The notes beneath the pieces are model-generated. The model saw only the letters and a program-made list of their open reading frames with translations. It searched no databases and had not been told where the DNA came from. DNA of 27,226 nucleotides from a virus. Positions 14,338-21,696 of the stretch are shown piece after piece. Position 1 is the stretch's first letter, and every line of letters starts with the position of its first letter. The translations under genes and the position numbers were made by a program. The stretch is taken from positions 1 through 27,226 of the IMG/VR virus record IMGVR_UViG_3300029319_000394; one strand, given 5' to 3'.

Positions 14338-16358
14338 TATATGACTTCTCCTAATCTTTGTGATGTTTGAAACATGTTACGTGCGCCATCTAAGCCTTGC
14401 GATTCTTCTGATACGTCACCTCCGGCTTCAAGGTTTTTCATCATATTATACATAACTTCTGCGCCTTTGTCTATATCTCCATCTCCTGCATTTCTAACAG
14501 CTTCAGCTGTAAATACAAACTCATTCTTTGATAATCTTGCAGGCACATCGTCTGCTTTTTCCATTCTTCCTATTGGTACAAAACCACCTTCAGCTCTTAA
14601 ATCCATTTCTTTGCCATCTAAATCTAATAAAGGCATAGTCTTTTTTGCTACTGGTTCAACGTCTCCACCTTCAGCCATAAATCTTGGTGCTGTATATGAA
14701 TAAGGATCTCTTCTTATAGCTGCAATATCTATACCTTCGCCTCTGTATGGTTCTCCTTCATCTTCTTCTTCAGGAGCACCAACACCTAATAATGGTAATG
14801 CAGATGCTATACCTATTGCTTTTAGTGCACTGATACCACCTTTACCATCTCCTAATAAAAAATTACCTGCTTTATTATCAGTTATAGCTTTTGATAATCT
14901 TTTTAAAAGATTAGGGTCTTTTTCTACTGTTTTAATAATTTGATCACCAACTGCTTTGTCTATTCCAGCTTGAGTTGCTACATTTGATTTTGTTGCAGCA
15001 CTAAATGCAGGAAAATCATCATACAATGGTGCACTAGATGATGTTGGAATTTTTGCTACATCTCTTGCATTTGGAAAACCAGAAGTTGCAAATTCATCTA
15101 TATTTACATTTGGATTTACAAGATCTGTAACTCCTCCTGATGCAACATCGCTTGCAACTCTTGCTCTGCTAGCATCAGTTGCTACTGACGATTGTTGTGC
15201 TCCTTGAGCCGGGGCCATTGTAGCTAGAGCTCCACTTAATGCTGCCGATCTTAATATACCTTTTGCGTCTAAATCTTGACCAGATGCTAATTGTAAACCA
15301 CCTTGTGTTAGTCCTGATATAGCTGCTTGTCTCATAAAAGGACTAGCACCAGCCATAAATCCTGTGCTACCAATAGCATATGGTGCATAAAGTGCTATTG
15401 CTGTTTGTACGTATGGATTCTTTAATAATTTTTTTCTAGTTCTATTTACTTTAGAACCAATTTTTTTAACTACTTTAGTTGCTTTTTTAATAATACCACC
15501 AACAAAATAATTTTGTCTTGCAACTTCTGTATCTGCAATACCACCTTCAGCCATAAATCTATAAGCTATAAAAGGATCTTGTGTTGTTGTTGGTACATTA
15601 GAAGCTGCTGCTGCGTTTGCTGCTGCTTGTTGTTGTGCTAGTAATTGTTGTAATGTTAAAACATTGTTACCATCACCATCATTATCTTGATTAATTGTAT
15701 TACCATATGCATCTATTGTTCCAGCCATTCTTTGAGACATATAATCTTCATAGTTTTTAAAAGTTTTTTTGCCAGCAGGCACAACTTTTTGATTATAAAA
15801 ATCTAAATTATTTAAAGGACCAAATTTACTAACAAATTTTCTTGCTAAATTAAAAGGTGTAGGAATATTACTAAAAAAATTTGCAATTGGATTTTTCTTT
15901 TTTCCTATATTTTCTACTTGTCTTCTATTAAAATCTCTGATTGCTCTACTTCTATTATAATCTTGTTGAGCTTTTGTATCTGTTACTTGATAATCTCCTG
16001 TTCCTCTGTCAGTTGTTCCCACCGTATCTTTATCGCCTCTACTTCCACCCCCACCTTCAAAACCACCAGGGTTATTTCCACCAGGTCCAAAGTCTCCTTC
16101 TAAAGAAGGTAAGCCACCAGGGCCTCTATTTGGTTTACCATCTAATGATCCATATAAATTTAAATTTACAAGTATGTCTTGTTCTTCGGGTGTAATATAA
16201 GCTAACTTTGCTGTAGGTGTATTTGGTGATGATTTTGCAATTTTTGGCACAGTTACCATTTCAGAAGGCATGTAGTTCATAACACCTGCTTGTTCTACAG
16301 GTTTCTCACTACCTTTTTTATACATCTGTCTTGCTTGTTGTGCGTTTGTGATTGCCAT
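14337..16358 (-). CDS. Minor virion protein with repeated MAEGG motifs
   Basis: A 673-residue modular protein. The N-terminus is disordered, followed by a Gly/Pro-rich linker (about 75-125). A basic helical region follows, then F-M-A-E-G-G with R-Q-N-Y-F-V-G-G (near 268-288) and a Lys/Arg-rich stretch (290-315). Next come hydrophobic Ala/Gly-rich segments (about 315-385), a second F-M-A-E-G-G near 560, and R-A-E-G-G near 587. The C-terminal module D-D-V-P-A-R-L-S-K-N-E-F-V-F-T-A-E-A-V-R (near 598-617) followed by G-D-G-D-I-D-K-G-A-E-V-M-Y is shared by many phage structural proteins. It is probably an ejected or core-associated protein, given its neighbours and the basic/hydrophobic patchwork. 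No enzymatic signature was seen. Confidence 0.72.
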   Translation of the reverse strand: MAITNAQQARQMYKKGSEKPVEQAGVMNYMPSEMVTVPKIAKSSPNTPTAKLAYITPEEQDILVNLNLYGSLDGKPNRGPGGLPSLEGDFGPGGNNPGGFEGGGGSRGDKDTVGTTDRGTGDYQVTDTKAQQDYNRSRAIRDFNRRQVENIGKKKNPIANFFSNIPTPFNLARKFVSKFGPLNNLDFYNQKVVPAGKKTFKNYEDYMSQRMAGTIDAYGNTINQDNDGDGNNVLTLQQLLAQQQAAANAAAASNVPTTTQDPFIAYRFMAEGGIADTEVARQNYFVGGIIKKATKVVKKIGSKVNRTRKKLLKNPYVQTAIALYAPYAIGSTGFMAGASPFMRQAAISGLTQGGLQLASGQDLDAKGILRSAALSGALATMAPAQGAQQSSVATDASRARVASDVASGGVTDLVNPNVNIDEFATSGFPNARDVAKIPTSSSAPLYDDFPAFSAATKSNVATQAGIDKAVGDQIIKTVEKDPNLLKRLSKAITDNKAGNFLLGDGKGGISALKAIGIASALPLLGVGAPEEEDEGEPYRGEGIDIAAIRRDPYSYTAPRFMAEGGDVEPVAKKTMPLLDLDGKEMDLRAEGGFVPIGRMEKADDVPARLSKNEFVFTAEAVRNAGDGDIDKGAEVMYNMMKNLEAGGDVSEESQGLDGARNMFQTSQRLGEVI

Positions 16359-16612
16359 TATTCTTCGTCCTTGTCAGATGATGCACCTAATGCTGGCATC
16401 TTTGCTACTTTAATTTTTACAGATCTAGTTATATCTTCTCTAACTGTATCTGTTTCTGGATTTGCAATATCGTCCTCTGCTTCTTTGTCAGAGTTATATT
16501 CATAATTTGTTTTTGTATTTCTTAAAACTACTTCAGTTTCACACTTAACGACAGGTACCTCTTTGCCGTCAACTGTTATATATTCTACTGATCCTTCTTC
16601 TTTAAATGCCAT
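16358..16612 (-). CDS. Small conserved structural-region protein, unknown
   Basis: An 84-residue acidic protein. An N-terminal beta-rich part (E-Y-I-T-V-D-G-K-E-V-P-V-V) is followed by a charged E/D segment and R-S-V-K-I-K-V-A-K-M-P-A-L-G before a D-K-D-E-E tail. It overlaps the next gene by TAATG and starts 1 nt after the previous stop, in the middle of virion genes. It may be a small virion or assembly factor. I do not recognise a named family. Confidence 0.6.
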   Translation of the reverse strand: MAFKEEGSVEYITVDGKEVPVVKCETEVVLRNTKTNYEYNSDKEAEDDIANPETDTVREDITRSVKIKVAKMPALGASSDKDEE

Positions 16613-16613
16613 A

Positions 16614-16940
16614 TTAATCTCTATTTATTTGTAGCACAGAAATAACCATATGTAACCTATTTCCTGTGGCTGCTTGTGCTTTTAAAATTTCACTTTCCTG
16701 CATTATAAGGGGTTGTGATAATAACTCAACTGTTTGATTAGACGATATAGCCTTTGTTTTAAACAAATTAAATACTGATGCACCAGCTGTTAAAGTAACA
16801 GATATACTATCAGCATTACCAGAATCTTCAGATACTAATATTGATTTAATAATACTAGTGGTTGCTGTTGGACTGGTATAAACAGTCGTATTTGACGTAT
16901 CGTTAAAATCTATTTTTGCGTTTGTATATATATTAGCCAC
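16614..16940 (-). CDS. Small beta-rich virion protein
   Basis: A 108-residue protein starting at GTG (A-N-I-Y-T-N-A-K-I-D). It is rich in Thr, Ser and Val and predicted all-beta, with the central S-I-L-V-S-E-D-S-G-N-A-D-S-I-S-V-T-L. I recognise this as a frequent small protein of marine phage structural regions, but no established function comes to mind; a tail or head accessory role is likely. The start overlaps the preceding 55-aa gene by 8 nt, and the N-terminal sequence supports GTG as the real start. Confidence 0.68.
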   Translation of the reverse strand: MANIYTNAKIDFNDTSNTTVYTSPTATTSIIKSILVSEDSGNADSISVTLTAGASVFNLFKTKAISSNQTVELLSQPLIMQESEILKAQAATGNRLHMVISVLQINRD

Positions 16941-17100
16941 TTAAAAACCAAGAGAATCTCTCTTGCTCCTGTTTTATTTCATCTAGAAAAGTTGAGTTTA
17001 ATTGTTCTTTCATAAGTGTCAACGCTCTATTGATTTGTTTTTGGTTTGAAAAATCATACTCTTCTTTTGGTTCTGGTATTCTTACAGTTACTTTAGCCAT
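16933..17100 (-). CDS. Short 55-aa conserved-looking phage protein
   Basis: A complete ORF of 55 codons plus TAA fills the gap between the tail protein and the 108-aa protein. The product begins M-A-K-V-T-V-R-I-P-E-P-K-E-E-Y and continues N-Q-K-Q-I-N-R-A-L-T-L-M-K-E-Q-L-N-S-T-F, ending E-Q-E-R-F-S-W-F-L-S-G. It is an amphipathic, charged, mostly helical protein. The start overlaps the stop of the upstream tail gene as TAATG, and its 3' end overlaps the next GTG by 8 nt. This coupling and the resemblance to short proteins in the same position of other podovirus-like genomes support it as real. Function unknown; it could be a tail-assembly or connector accessory factor. Confidence 0.75.
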   Translation of the reverse strand: MAKVTVRIPEPKEEYDFSNQKQINRALTLMKEQLNSTFLDEIKQEQERFSWFLSG

Positions 17101-19052
17101 TATCTTCTACCGTCCGGTTGTATATCTAATCTTAATGTACCAAATCTCCAAGATTCACTAGCTGCATCATTTGCTATTTTTACACTAGCAAATCTACCTC
17201 TAGCTCTTGTATCTTTTTTCTGTGTTGTAGATGTAATAGTAAAAGGACTATATGTAGAATTAGATGATGTATCTTGTGGATATCTTTTTAATCCAATAGT
17301 TACTTTTGCATTACCTAATAACGTTTTAAAATCTGGTATAAATCTTCTCATAGCTATAAACACTTCTCCTGCAACTTTAGGGCCAGCACTTCTACCTTGT
17401 GCATCTTTTGATCTTTGTTCAAGATCAAAGTCAAATGATTGTATAAACGATGTAACAGTAGTAGTTGTACCATTTGGATTTACTTGATCTGTACCTACTT
17501 CATGTTCAAAATAAGTTGTTTGACCTAAACCAGTTTGACCAACGATTATTGGAAACGTACCACTAGCAGAAGAATCATATTTAGTTGCATATGGGTTTTT
17601 ATATATTGTAGCATCCATCCAACTTGTTCTTGCTTCTGTTCCTGTATACCAAACGCCACCTCTCACACCTGCTGATTCACCAAAGTTAAATACAACATAT
17701 TTGTCATTATAATCTGAATTAGCTGATGGATAGTACCAAGTAATTTCTGTAAATAGATTATTTAAACCTGCTGCAACTTGTTGTCCTTTTGTAATATCAA
17801 AGTTATCAAATACAGAATCTTCAACAGTGCATGGTAATGATTTTACTGTACCATCATAAAGAAAGAAACCTTTTGGACTTAACCAAAAAGCGGCACCATC
17901 TATTTCAACAACAGCATTTTGTCCAATCAATCCACAGTTTGTACCAACTTGTTCAACAGCGAATGTAAATGGTGCACCAATAAATTTCATTGTATACAAT
18001 GCATTATCAGTCCATATCAAAATAACTTCTTTTGCTTTTAATGCACCCATAATTTTAGTACCATCTTGTAATCTTTGTGTACCAGCTGTGTTTGTTGCTG
18101 ATGGTATAAATGTATTAATATCTTCTTGATCAGAAAATCTTATAAACATATCATCTTGTGTTCCTGTATTTCCAATAGTTGTTTCTGTTCCTAAATGAAT
18201 CAAGTGACGTGTTGTAGGTGAGATAAGAGTAGATCTTGTTTTAGTTGGATTGTTTCCTGTTGCAAAGTTAGATGTTGTTGTTGATGCACGTGTTGTTAAT
18301 CTTGCACCGATACCAGCGTCCCAAGTAAATGTTTTACCGTTTAAAATAGTTGCAACTAATACTTCACCAAAATTATCTAATGACCATAGTCCGGGTTCAA
18401 GTGTAACATCAGATGCAGCTGCTGCTTCACCCCAGTTACCATTACTCCAAGGGTCCATACCCCAACCATAACCATAAGTTTGTTCTCTCGGTCCAACAGG
18501 CTCATATGGTTTTATACTTAAACTACCACCTGTTGATACTGTGCCACTAGCATTACTAGATTGATTAATCGTAAATGTACTTGTTGTTGGCACAGATATA
18601 ACTTGAAAATTTTTATCTTCAAAGTCAGCATCATTAAAACCTGTACCACCAGGTAGTGTTACAGAATCTAATTGTACAATGTCTCCAACTTTTAAACCAT
18701 GAGTTGATTTTGTAATTGTACAAGTTGCTGATCCACTTGTTGTTGCAATTGTTGCTGATGTTAATGTAGCTTTCAAAGGTGTGATGTCATACAACTGACC
18801 TTCAAAATAAATAAGTAAAAATTTATCTGATCCAAGAGCCACGTATCTATTACCATCATTATCTACGAAAGCATGTTGTTTTCTAACTACACCAGAAATA
18901 GTATCAGTAGTAAGTGATGCCCAACCTCCAACTTTTTCTGGTAGACCATATCTAAATCTTACATTGTCAGAATCAACCCAACGATTTTCTGCACCTGCTG
19001 GTGTATCTTGTTTATCTATTCCAGGTCTAAAATTAAACTCAACGAGAGCCAC
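17100..19052 (-). CDS. Tail tube/nozzle-type structural protein (tail stabilisation protein)
   Basis: A 650-residue all-beta protein starting at GTG with L-V-E-F-N-F-R-P-G-I-D-K-Q-D-T and then N-R-W-V-D-S-D-N-V-R-F-R-Y-G-L-P-E-K-V-G-G-W, a strongly conserved start in marine podovirus-like phages. Tryptophan/Gly-rich segments (Y-G-Y-G-W-G-M-D-P-W-S-N-G-N-W-G near 193-208) and repeated beta-blade-like stretches suggest a propeller such as that of nozzle or P22 gp10-like stabilisation proteins. It is expected to close the tail end and hold packaged DNA; the nozzle role is inferred from the family pattern and from lying between ejection-type and fibre genes. A GGAG ribosome binding site precedes the GTG. 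Confidence in a virion tail role is high, in the exact subunit lower. Confidence 0.75.
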   Translation of the reverse strand: MALVEFNFRPGIDKQDTPAGAENRWVDSDNVRFRYGLPEKVGGWASLTTDTISGVVRKQHAFVDNDGNRYVALGSDKFLLIYFEGQLYDITPLKATLTSATIATTSGSATCTITKSTHGLKVGDIVQLDSVTLPGGTGFNDADFEDKNFQVISVPTTSTFTINQSSNASGTVSTGGSLSIKPYEPVGPREQTYGYGWGMDPWSNGNWGEAAAASDVTLEPGLWSLDNFGEVLVATILNGKTFTWDAGIGARLTTRASTTTSNFATGNNPTKTRSTLISPTTRHLIHLGTETTIGNTGTQDDMFIRFSDQEDINTFIPSATNTAGTQRLQDGTKIMGALKAKEVILIWTDNALYTMKFIGAPFTFAVEQVGTNCGLIGQNAVVEIDGAAFWLSPKGFFLYDGTVKSLPCTVEDSVFDNFDITKGQQVAAGLNNLFTEITWYYPSANSDYNDKYVVFNFGESAGVRGGVWYTGTEARTSWMDATIYKNPYATKYDSSASGTFPIIVGQTGLGQTTYFEHEVGTDQVNPNGTTTTVTSFIQSFDFDLEQRSKDAQGRSAGPKVAGEVFIAMRRFIPDFKTLLGNAKVTIGLKRYPQDTSSNSTYSPFTITSTTQKKDTRARGRFASVKIANDAASESWRFGTLRLDIQPDGRR

Positions 19053-19062
19053 AGTCTAGCTC

Positions 19063-19779
19063 CTATATTTTATCTTTGTAAGCCCAACCTCTAGCAGAGC
19101 TTATATAAACTAATGTAAATGCTGCTCCATTTACATTAACAACTAAGTTTGATGCCGAGCCTAAAATGTTGGAACCATTTCTGCCTATGGTTAAGTTGTT
19201 AGAATTAAAATTACCTGCTGCACCTCCACCATCAATAAAATGTACTTCTGCGCCAATAGAAGGTGATGCTGGTAATGTTACAGTTACAGGCGATGAACTT
19301 GTATCTACAATTACTTGATCGTTTGCAACTGCAGTATAAGTACCATTAGTTGTTATGTATCCTCTTTCAACAATACTTGAATTTACATTTGTGCCATCTG
19401 AATATAATAAAGATTTTGATTTTACAGGTAATGATATTCCTGTTCCTGATACAGTTTTAAAAGTTAATGTATATCTATTTGAAGTTCTATCTGTAGAATC
19501 TTCAACCACGTATACTCTCTCGACTGAATCTGGAACTGTTACAGTCCTGTTAGCCGCAAGAGTACCCGTTAGTTTTAAGTACAGGTTTTTACCATTTGAT
19601 ACAGCTCCGTTAGAAATCGCTAATGCTTGATCAGACGATGCTACATCTATTGCGATGTAACCAGATGAGGCTTGTTCTAATTGCTGTAAATTGGTGTTAG
19701 TTATAGTACCCCATGTACCTGACTTCTCACCAGTAGTCATTAATTCTAATTTTAAATTACTCGAAAATGTTGATGCCAT
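19063..19779 (-). CDS. Short tail fibre or fibre-adaptor protein
   Basis: A 238-residue beta-rich protein. The start S-T-F-S-S-N-L-K-L-E-L-M-T-T-G-E-K-S-G-T-W-G-T is the conserved N-terminal anchor of many marine phage tail proteins. After a central beta part (N-L-Y-L-K-L-T-G-T-L-A-A-N-R-T-V-T-V-P), the C-terminal section has V-T-L-P-A-S-P-S-I-G-A-E-V-H-F-I-D, a pattern seen in short beta-structured fibre ends. It is the gene nearest the nozzle protein among the fibre-type genes, which suits an adaptor or short fibre connecting to the tail hub. No enzymatic motif. Confidence 0.7.
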   Translation of the reverse strand: MASTFSSNLKLELMTTGEKSGTWGTITNTNLQQLEQASSGYIAIDVASSDQALAISNGAVSNGKNLYLKLTGTLAANRTVTVPDSVERVYVVEDSTDRTSNRYTLTFKTVSGTGISLPVKSKSLLYSDGTNVNSSIVERGYITTNGTYTAVANDQVIVDTSSSPVTVTLPASPSIGAEVHFIDGGGAAGNFNSNNLTIGRNGSNILGSASNLVVNVNGAAFTLVYISSARGWAYKDKI

Positions 19780-19786
19780 AATTCTC

Positions 19787-20032
19787 CTATGGGTTAAGCG
19801 GATCTATTGGGACCCACGTTTGCCCTGCGTTTGGATCTATTGGGTTCCAAGATACCACAGAAACAGTGCCTAATGCAAGGTTAAATCTCTTACCAGTAAC
19901 ACTAGTTCCAAAGGCTACATCTGTGTTTCCAACAGCAATATTGACTCTATTACCATTAGCTAGAACCACTACATTTTGTATACCTACGCCTGCAAAAGTT
20001 GTTGATGAAAAGGATGTTGCTCCAAAAAACAT
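19787..20032 (-). CDS. Short beta-repeat tail protein (two-repeat paralogue)
   Basis: An 81-residue protein with the same architecture as the product of the next gene upstream. The N-terminal cap F-F-G-A-T-S-F-S-S-T-T-F-A-G-V-G matches Y-F-G-A-T-S-F-S-A-A-A-F-S-D-V-G. Two repeats of about 22 residues follow (N-G-N-R-V-N-I-A-V-G and T-G-K-R-F-N-L-A-L-G). The C-cap N-A-G-Q-T-W-V-P-I resembles N-A-T-Q-V-W-T-E-I. It probably forms a small beta-structured appendage or cap on the tail or fibres. It is clearly a paralogue of its neighbour, created by duplication with loss or gain of repeats. Function is not known. Confidence 0.7.
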   Translation of the reverse strand: MFFGATSFSSTTFAGVGIQNVVVLANGNRVNIAVGNTDVAFGTSVTGKRFNLALGTVSVVSWNPIDPNAGQTWVPIDPLNP

Positions 20033-20033
20033 A

Positions 20034-20669
20034 TTATATCTCCGTCCAAACTTGAGTTGCGTTTGTTTGCACCGCTTCCCATTTTCTAATTAATATATCA
20101 GATGTACCTATGTTAAATCTATTACCAGATGGTAACACTTTAGACTTAGCTATTACAGTTACATTGTTAGTTGAAATGTTAAATCTTTTGCCTGTTACAA
20201 TTGCTGTTGCATTTGCTTTGGTTGTTGCATTACCAAGAGCTACTTCAAAACCATTACCTGTAACAGATAAATTACATTTACCTATAATTGTTACATTACC
20301 AATACCTAGATCTAAACCTTGACCAGTTATATCTGGTTTAGCATTAGCTTTTGTTATAACTGTTCCATTACCTATCTCAAAACCATTACCTGTAACTGGT
20401 ACATCTTTTGGTATGGAAGCTTGTGCATCACCTATACCTAATTCTAAACCATTACCTGTTAATATTTCTCTAGCTTTTGCAACAATTGTTACATCACTAG
20501 TTCCAATATTTACTCTATTACCTGTAACGGAAACATTAGCTTTACCGATGATTACATCATCACCGATAGCTACATTGATCCTTGATCCAAGGACATTGAC
20601 GAATGCGTTAGGATTAAAGCCTACATCAGAGAAGGCTGCTGCCGAAAAGGAAGTAGCACCGAAGTACAT
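20034..20669 (-). CDS. Beta-repeat tail protein with eight 22-residue repeats
   Basis: A 211-residue protein made of an N-cap (1-23), eight consecutive repeats of exactly 22 residues (24-199) and a 12-residue C-cap. The repeat consensus is roughly V-x-V-T-G-N-x-x-x-x-I-G-x-x-x-V-x-x-K-A. The Gly-Asn turn is at a fixed place, and hydrophobic residues alternate as in stacked beta strands (beta-solenoid or trimeric fibre shaft). Repeats 1, 2, 7 and 8 carry an R-x-N type motif after G-N/K/S, while repeats 3-6 carry G-x-E or G-x-D. It is a paralogue of the 81-aa protein encoded next. Location among fibre genes indicates a tail or fibre shaft component; receptor binding is possible but unproven. 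Confidence 0.78.
   Translation of the reverse strand: MYFGATSFSAAAFSDVGFNPNAFVNVLGSRINVAIGDDVIIGKANVSVTGNRVNIGTSDVTIVAKAREILTGNGLELGIGDAQASIPKDVPVTGNGFEIGNGTVITKANAKPDITGQGLDLGIGNVTIIGKCNLSVTGNGFEVALGNATTKANATAIVTGKRFNISTNNVTVIAKSKVLPSGNRFNIGTSDILIRKWEAVQTNATQVWTEI
20073..20600 (-). repeat. Eight tandem 66-bp coding repeats
   Basis: The eight repeat units of the 211-aa tail protein correspond to eight consecutive 66-bp blocks with no insertions or deletions. They are degenerate at the nucleotide level (recurrent plus-strand words such as accattacctgt), so this is a protein repeat under selection rather than a recent DNA amplification. Confidence 0.8.
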
Positions 20670-20675
20670 GCGAGG

Positions 20676-21695
20676 TTACCTCGCAGTTGCTGGGATATTA
20701 TTAGATCCTACGATTGATTGACCAAATGCCATGAAGAGATATTCTCCATCTCCATTTAAACCTGAAGCACTTCTTATTTTGAAACCATTTGATAAAAAGT
20801 CTACATCAGCACCTGAACTTTCTGCATTATTATTTTCAGCATCTAAAACTGCTTGATTAGGATTTAAAGCATCTCTTTTATTATCAAAAATTCCCCAACT
20901 GTTTGCGCTATCTGTTCTTTTAAACATAATCCAAGATGGTGCAAATCCACAATAAACAAACGTATTATCAGATGCGTCTATTCCAGTATATGAGCCAAAC
21001 TTGCTAAAACCAGTTTTTTCTGCAAAGCAGTAGGCAATCATATCATCTCCATTACCATTACTACCATTAGAACTTCCTAATGAAAAAACACTTGAAGTTG
21101 GTATTGTGCTATTCCATCTTGTTGCACCTGTTGCTTTTGCATTATTTAAATTTAATCTAATAAATTCTGAACCAGCTAAAGCATTATGCCAAGTTATCCA
21201 ATCATCAGAATCATCTCTATTTTTAACAATAACCATATCTAAAGCCTGCCCTAATCCATGACCCACAGTAGCATTAGCACCTGTACCTGTCCATTTAACA
21301 ATACTAAATCCTGCTGTTGTATTAGCAGATACAGTTGAGTTTATAGAGCCATCTGAATTTGATGAACCTTGACCATTTGCTTTCCAGTTCCATGATGCGT
21401 ATGTTTGACTATTTTCATTTACTCCATTATCAGCTCCATTTGTAAAACCATCACTATCAAAAGATGAAACAATACCAGATAAAGTTTCTTCAGCATTAGT
21501 GCTATCTGAAGATATTCTTTTAGTCACTCCTCTAACTGCATCTACAAGATTATGAGAAGATGTTGAGCTTCTTTCTTTTATCCAAATCAAATCAGGTTGA
21601 AATCCAACTCCTGTAATTGCATTTGTTGAGCCATTTCCAGTATAAAGTTTAGTATTAAAATAGTCTGTAGATTTATTAATTGTTGTATAAGCCAT
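20676..21695 (-). CDS. DUF7483-like fibre / receptor-binding protein, copy B
   Basis: A 339-residue beta-rich virion protein. It starts A-Y-T-T-I-N-K-S-T-D-Y-F-N-T-K-L-Y-T-G-N-G-S and contains G-V-G-F-Q-P-D-L-I-W-I-K (30-41), G-V-T-K-R-I-S (56-62) and T-Y-A-S-W-N-W-K-A near 98-106. Two further W-I/I-V-K type strands follow, with Y-L-F-M-A-F-G-Q at the C-terminus. It is paralogous to the product at 24161-25207, with matching blocks along the whole length. I recognise the architecture from marine phage fibre operons, where it is usually only annotated as a DUF (DUF7483-like; family number from memory). A host-surface binding role is inferred from context. Confidence 0.7.
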   Translation of the reverse strand: MAYTTINKSTDYFNTKLYTGNGSTNAITGVGFQPDLIWIKERSSTSSHNLVDAVRGVTKRISSDSTNAEETLSGIVSSFDSDGFTNGADNGVNENSQTYASWNWKANGQGSSNSDGSINSTVSANTTAGFSIVKWTGTGANATVGHGLGQALDMVIVKNRDDSDDWITWHNALAGSEFIRLNLNNAKATGATRWNSTIPTSSVFSLGSSNGSNGNGDDMIAYCFAEKTGFSKFGSYTGIDASDNTFVYCGFAPSWIMFKRTDSANSWGIFDNKRDALNPNQAVLDAENNNAESSGADVDFLSNGFKIRSASGLNGDGEYLFMAFGQSIVGSNNIPATAR

Positions 21696-21696
21696 A

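Noticed and set aside
20073-20600. Regular spaced repeats resembling a CRISPR array
   Set aside because: The 66-bp units are degenerate, in frame and without unique spacers; they encode a protein repeat.
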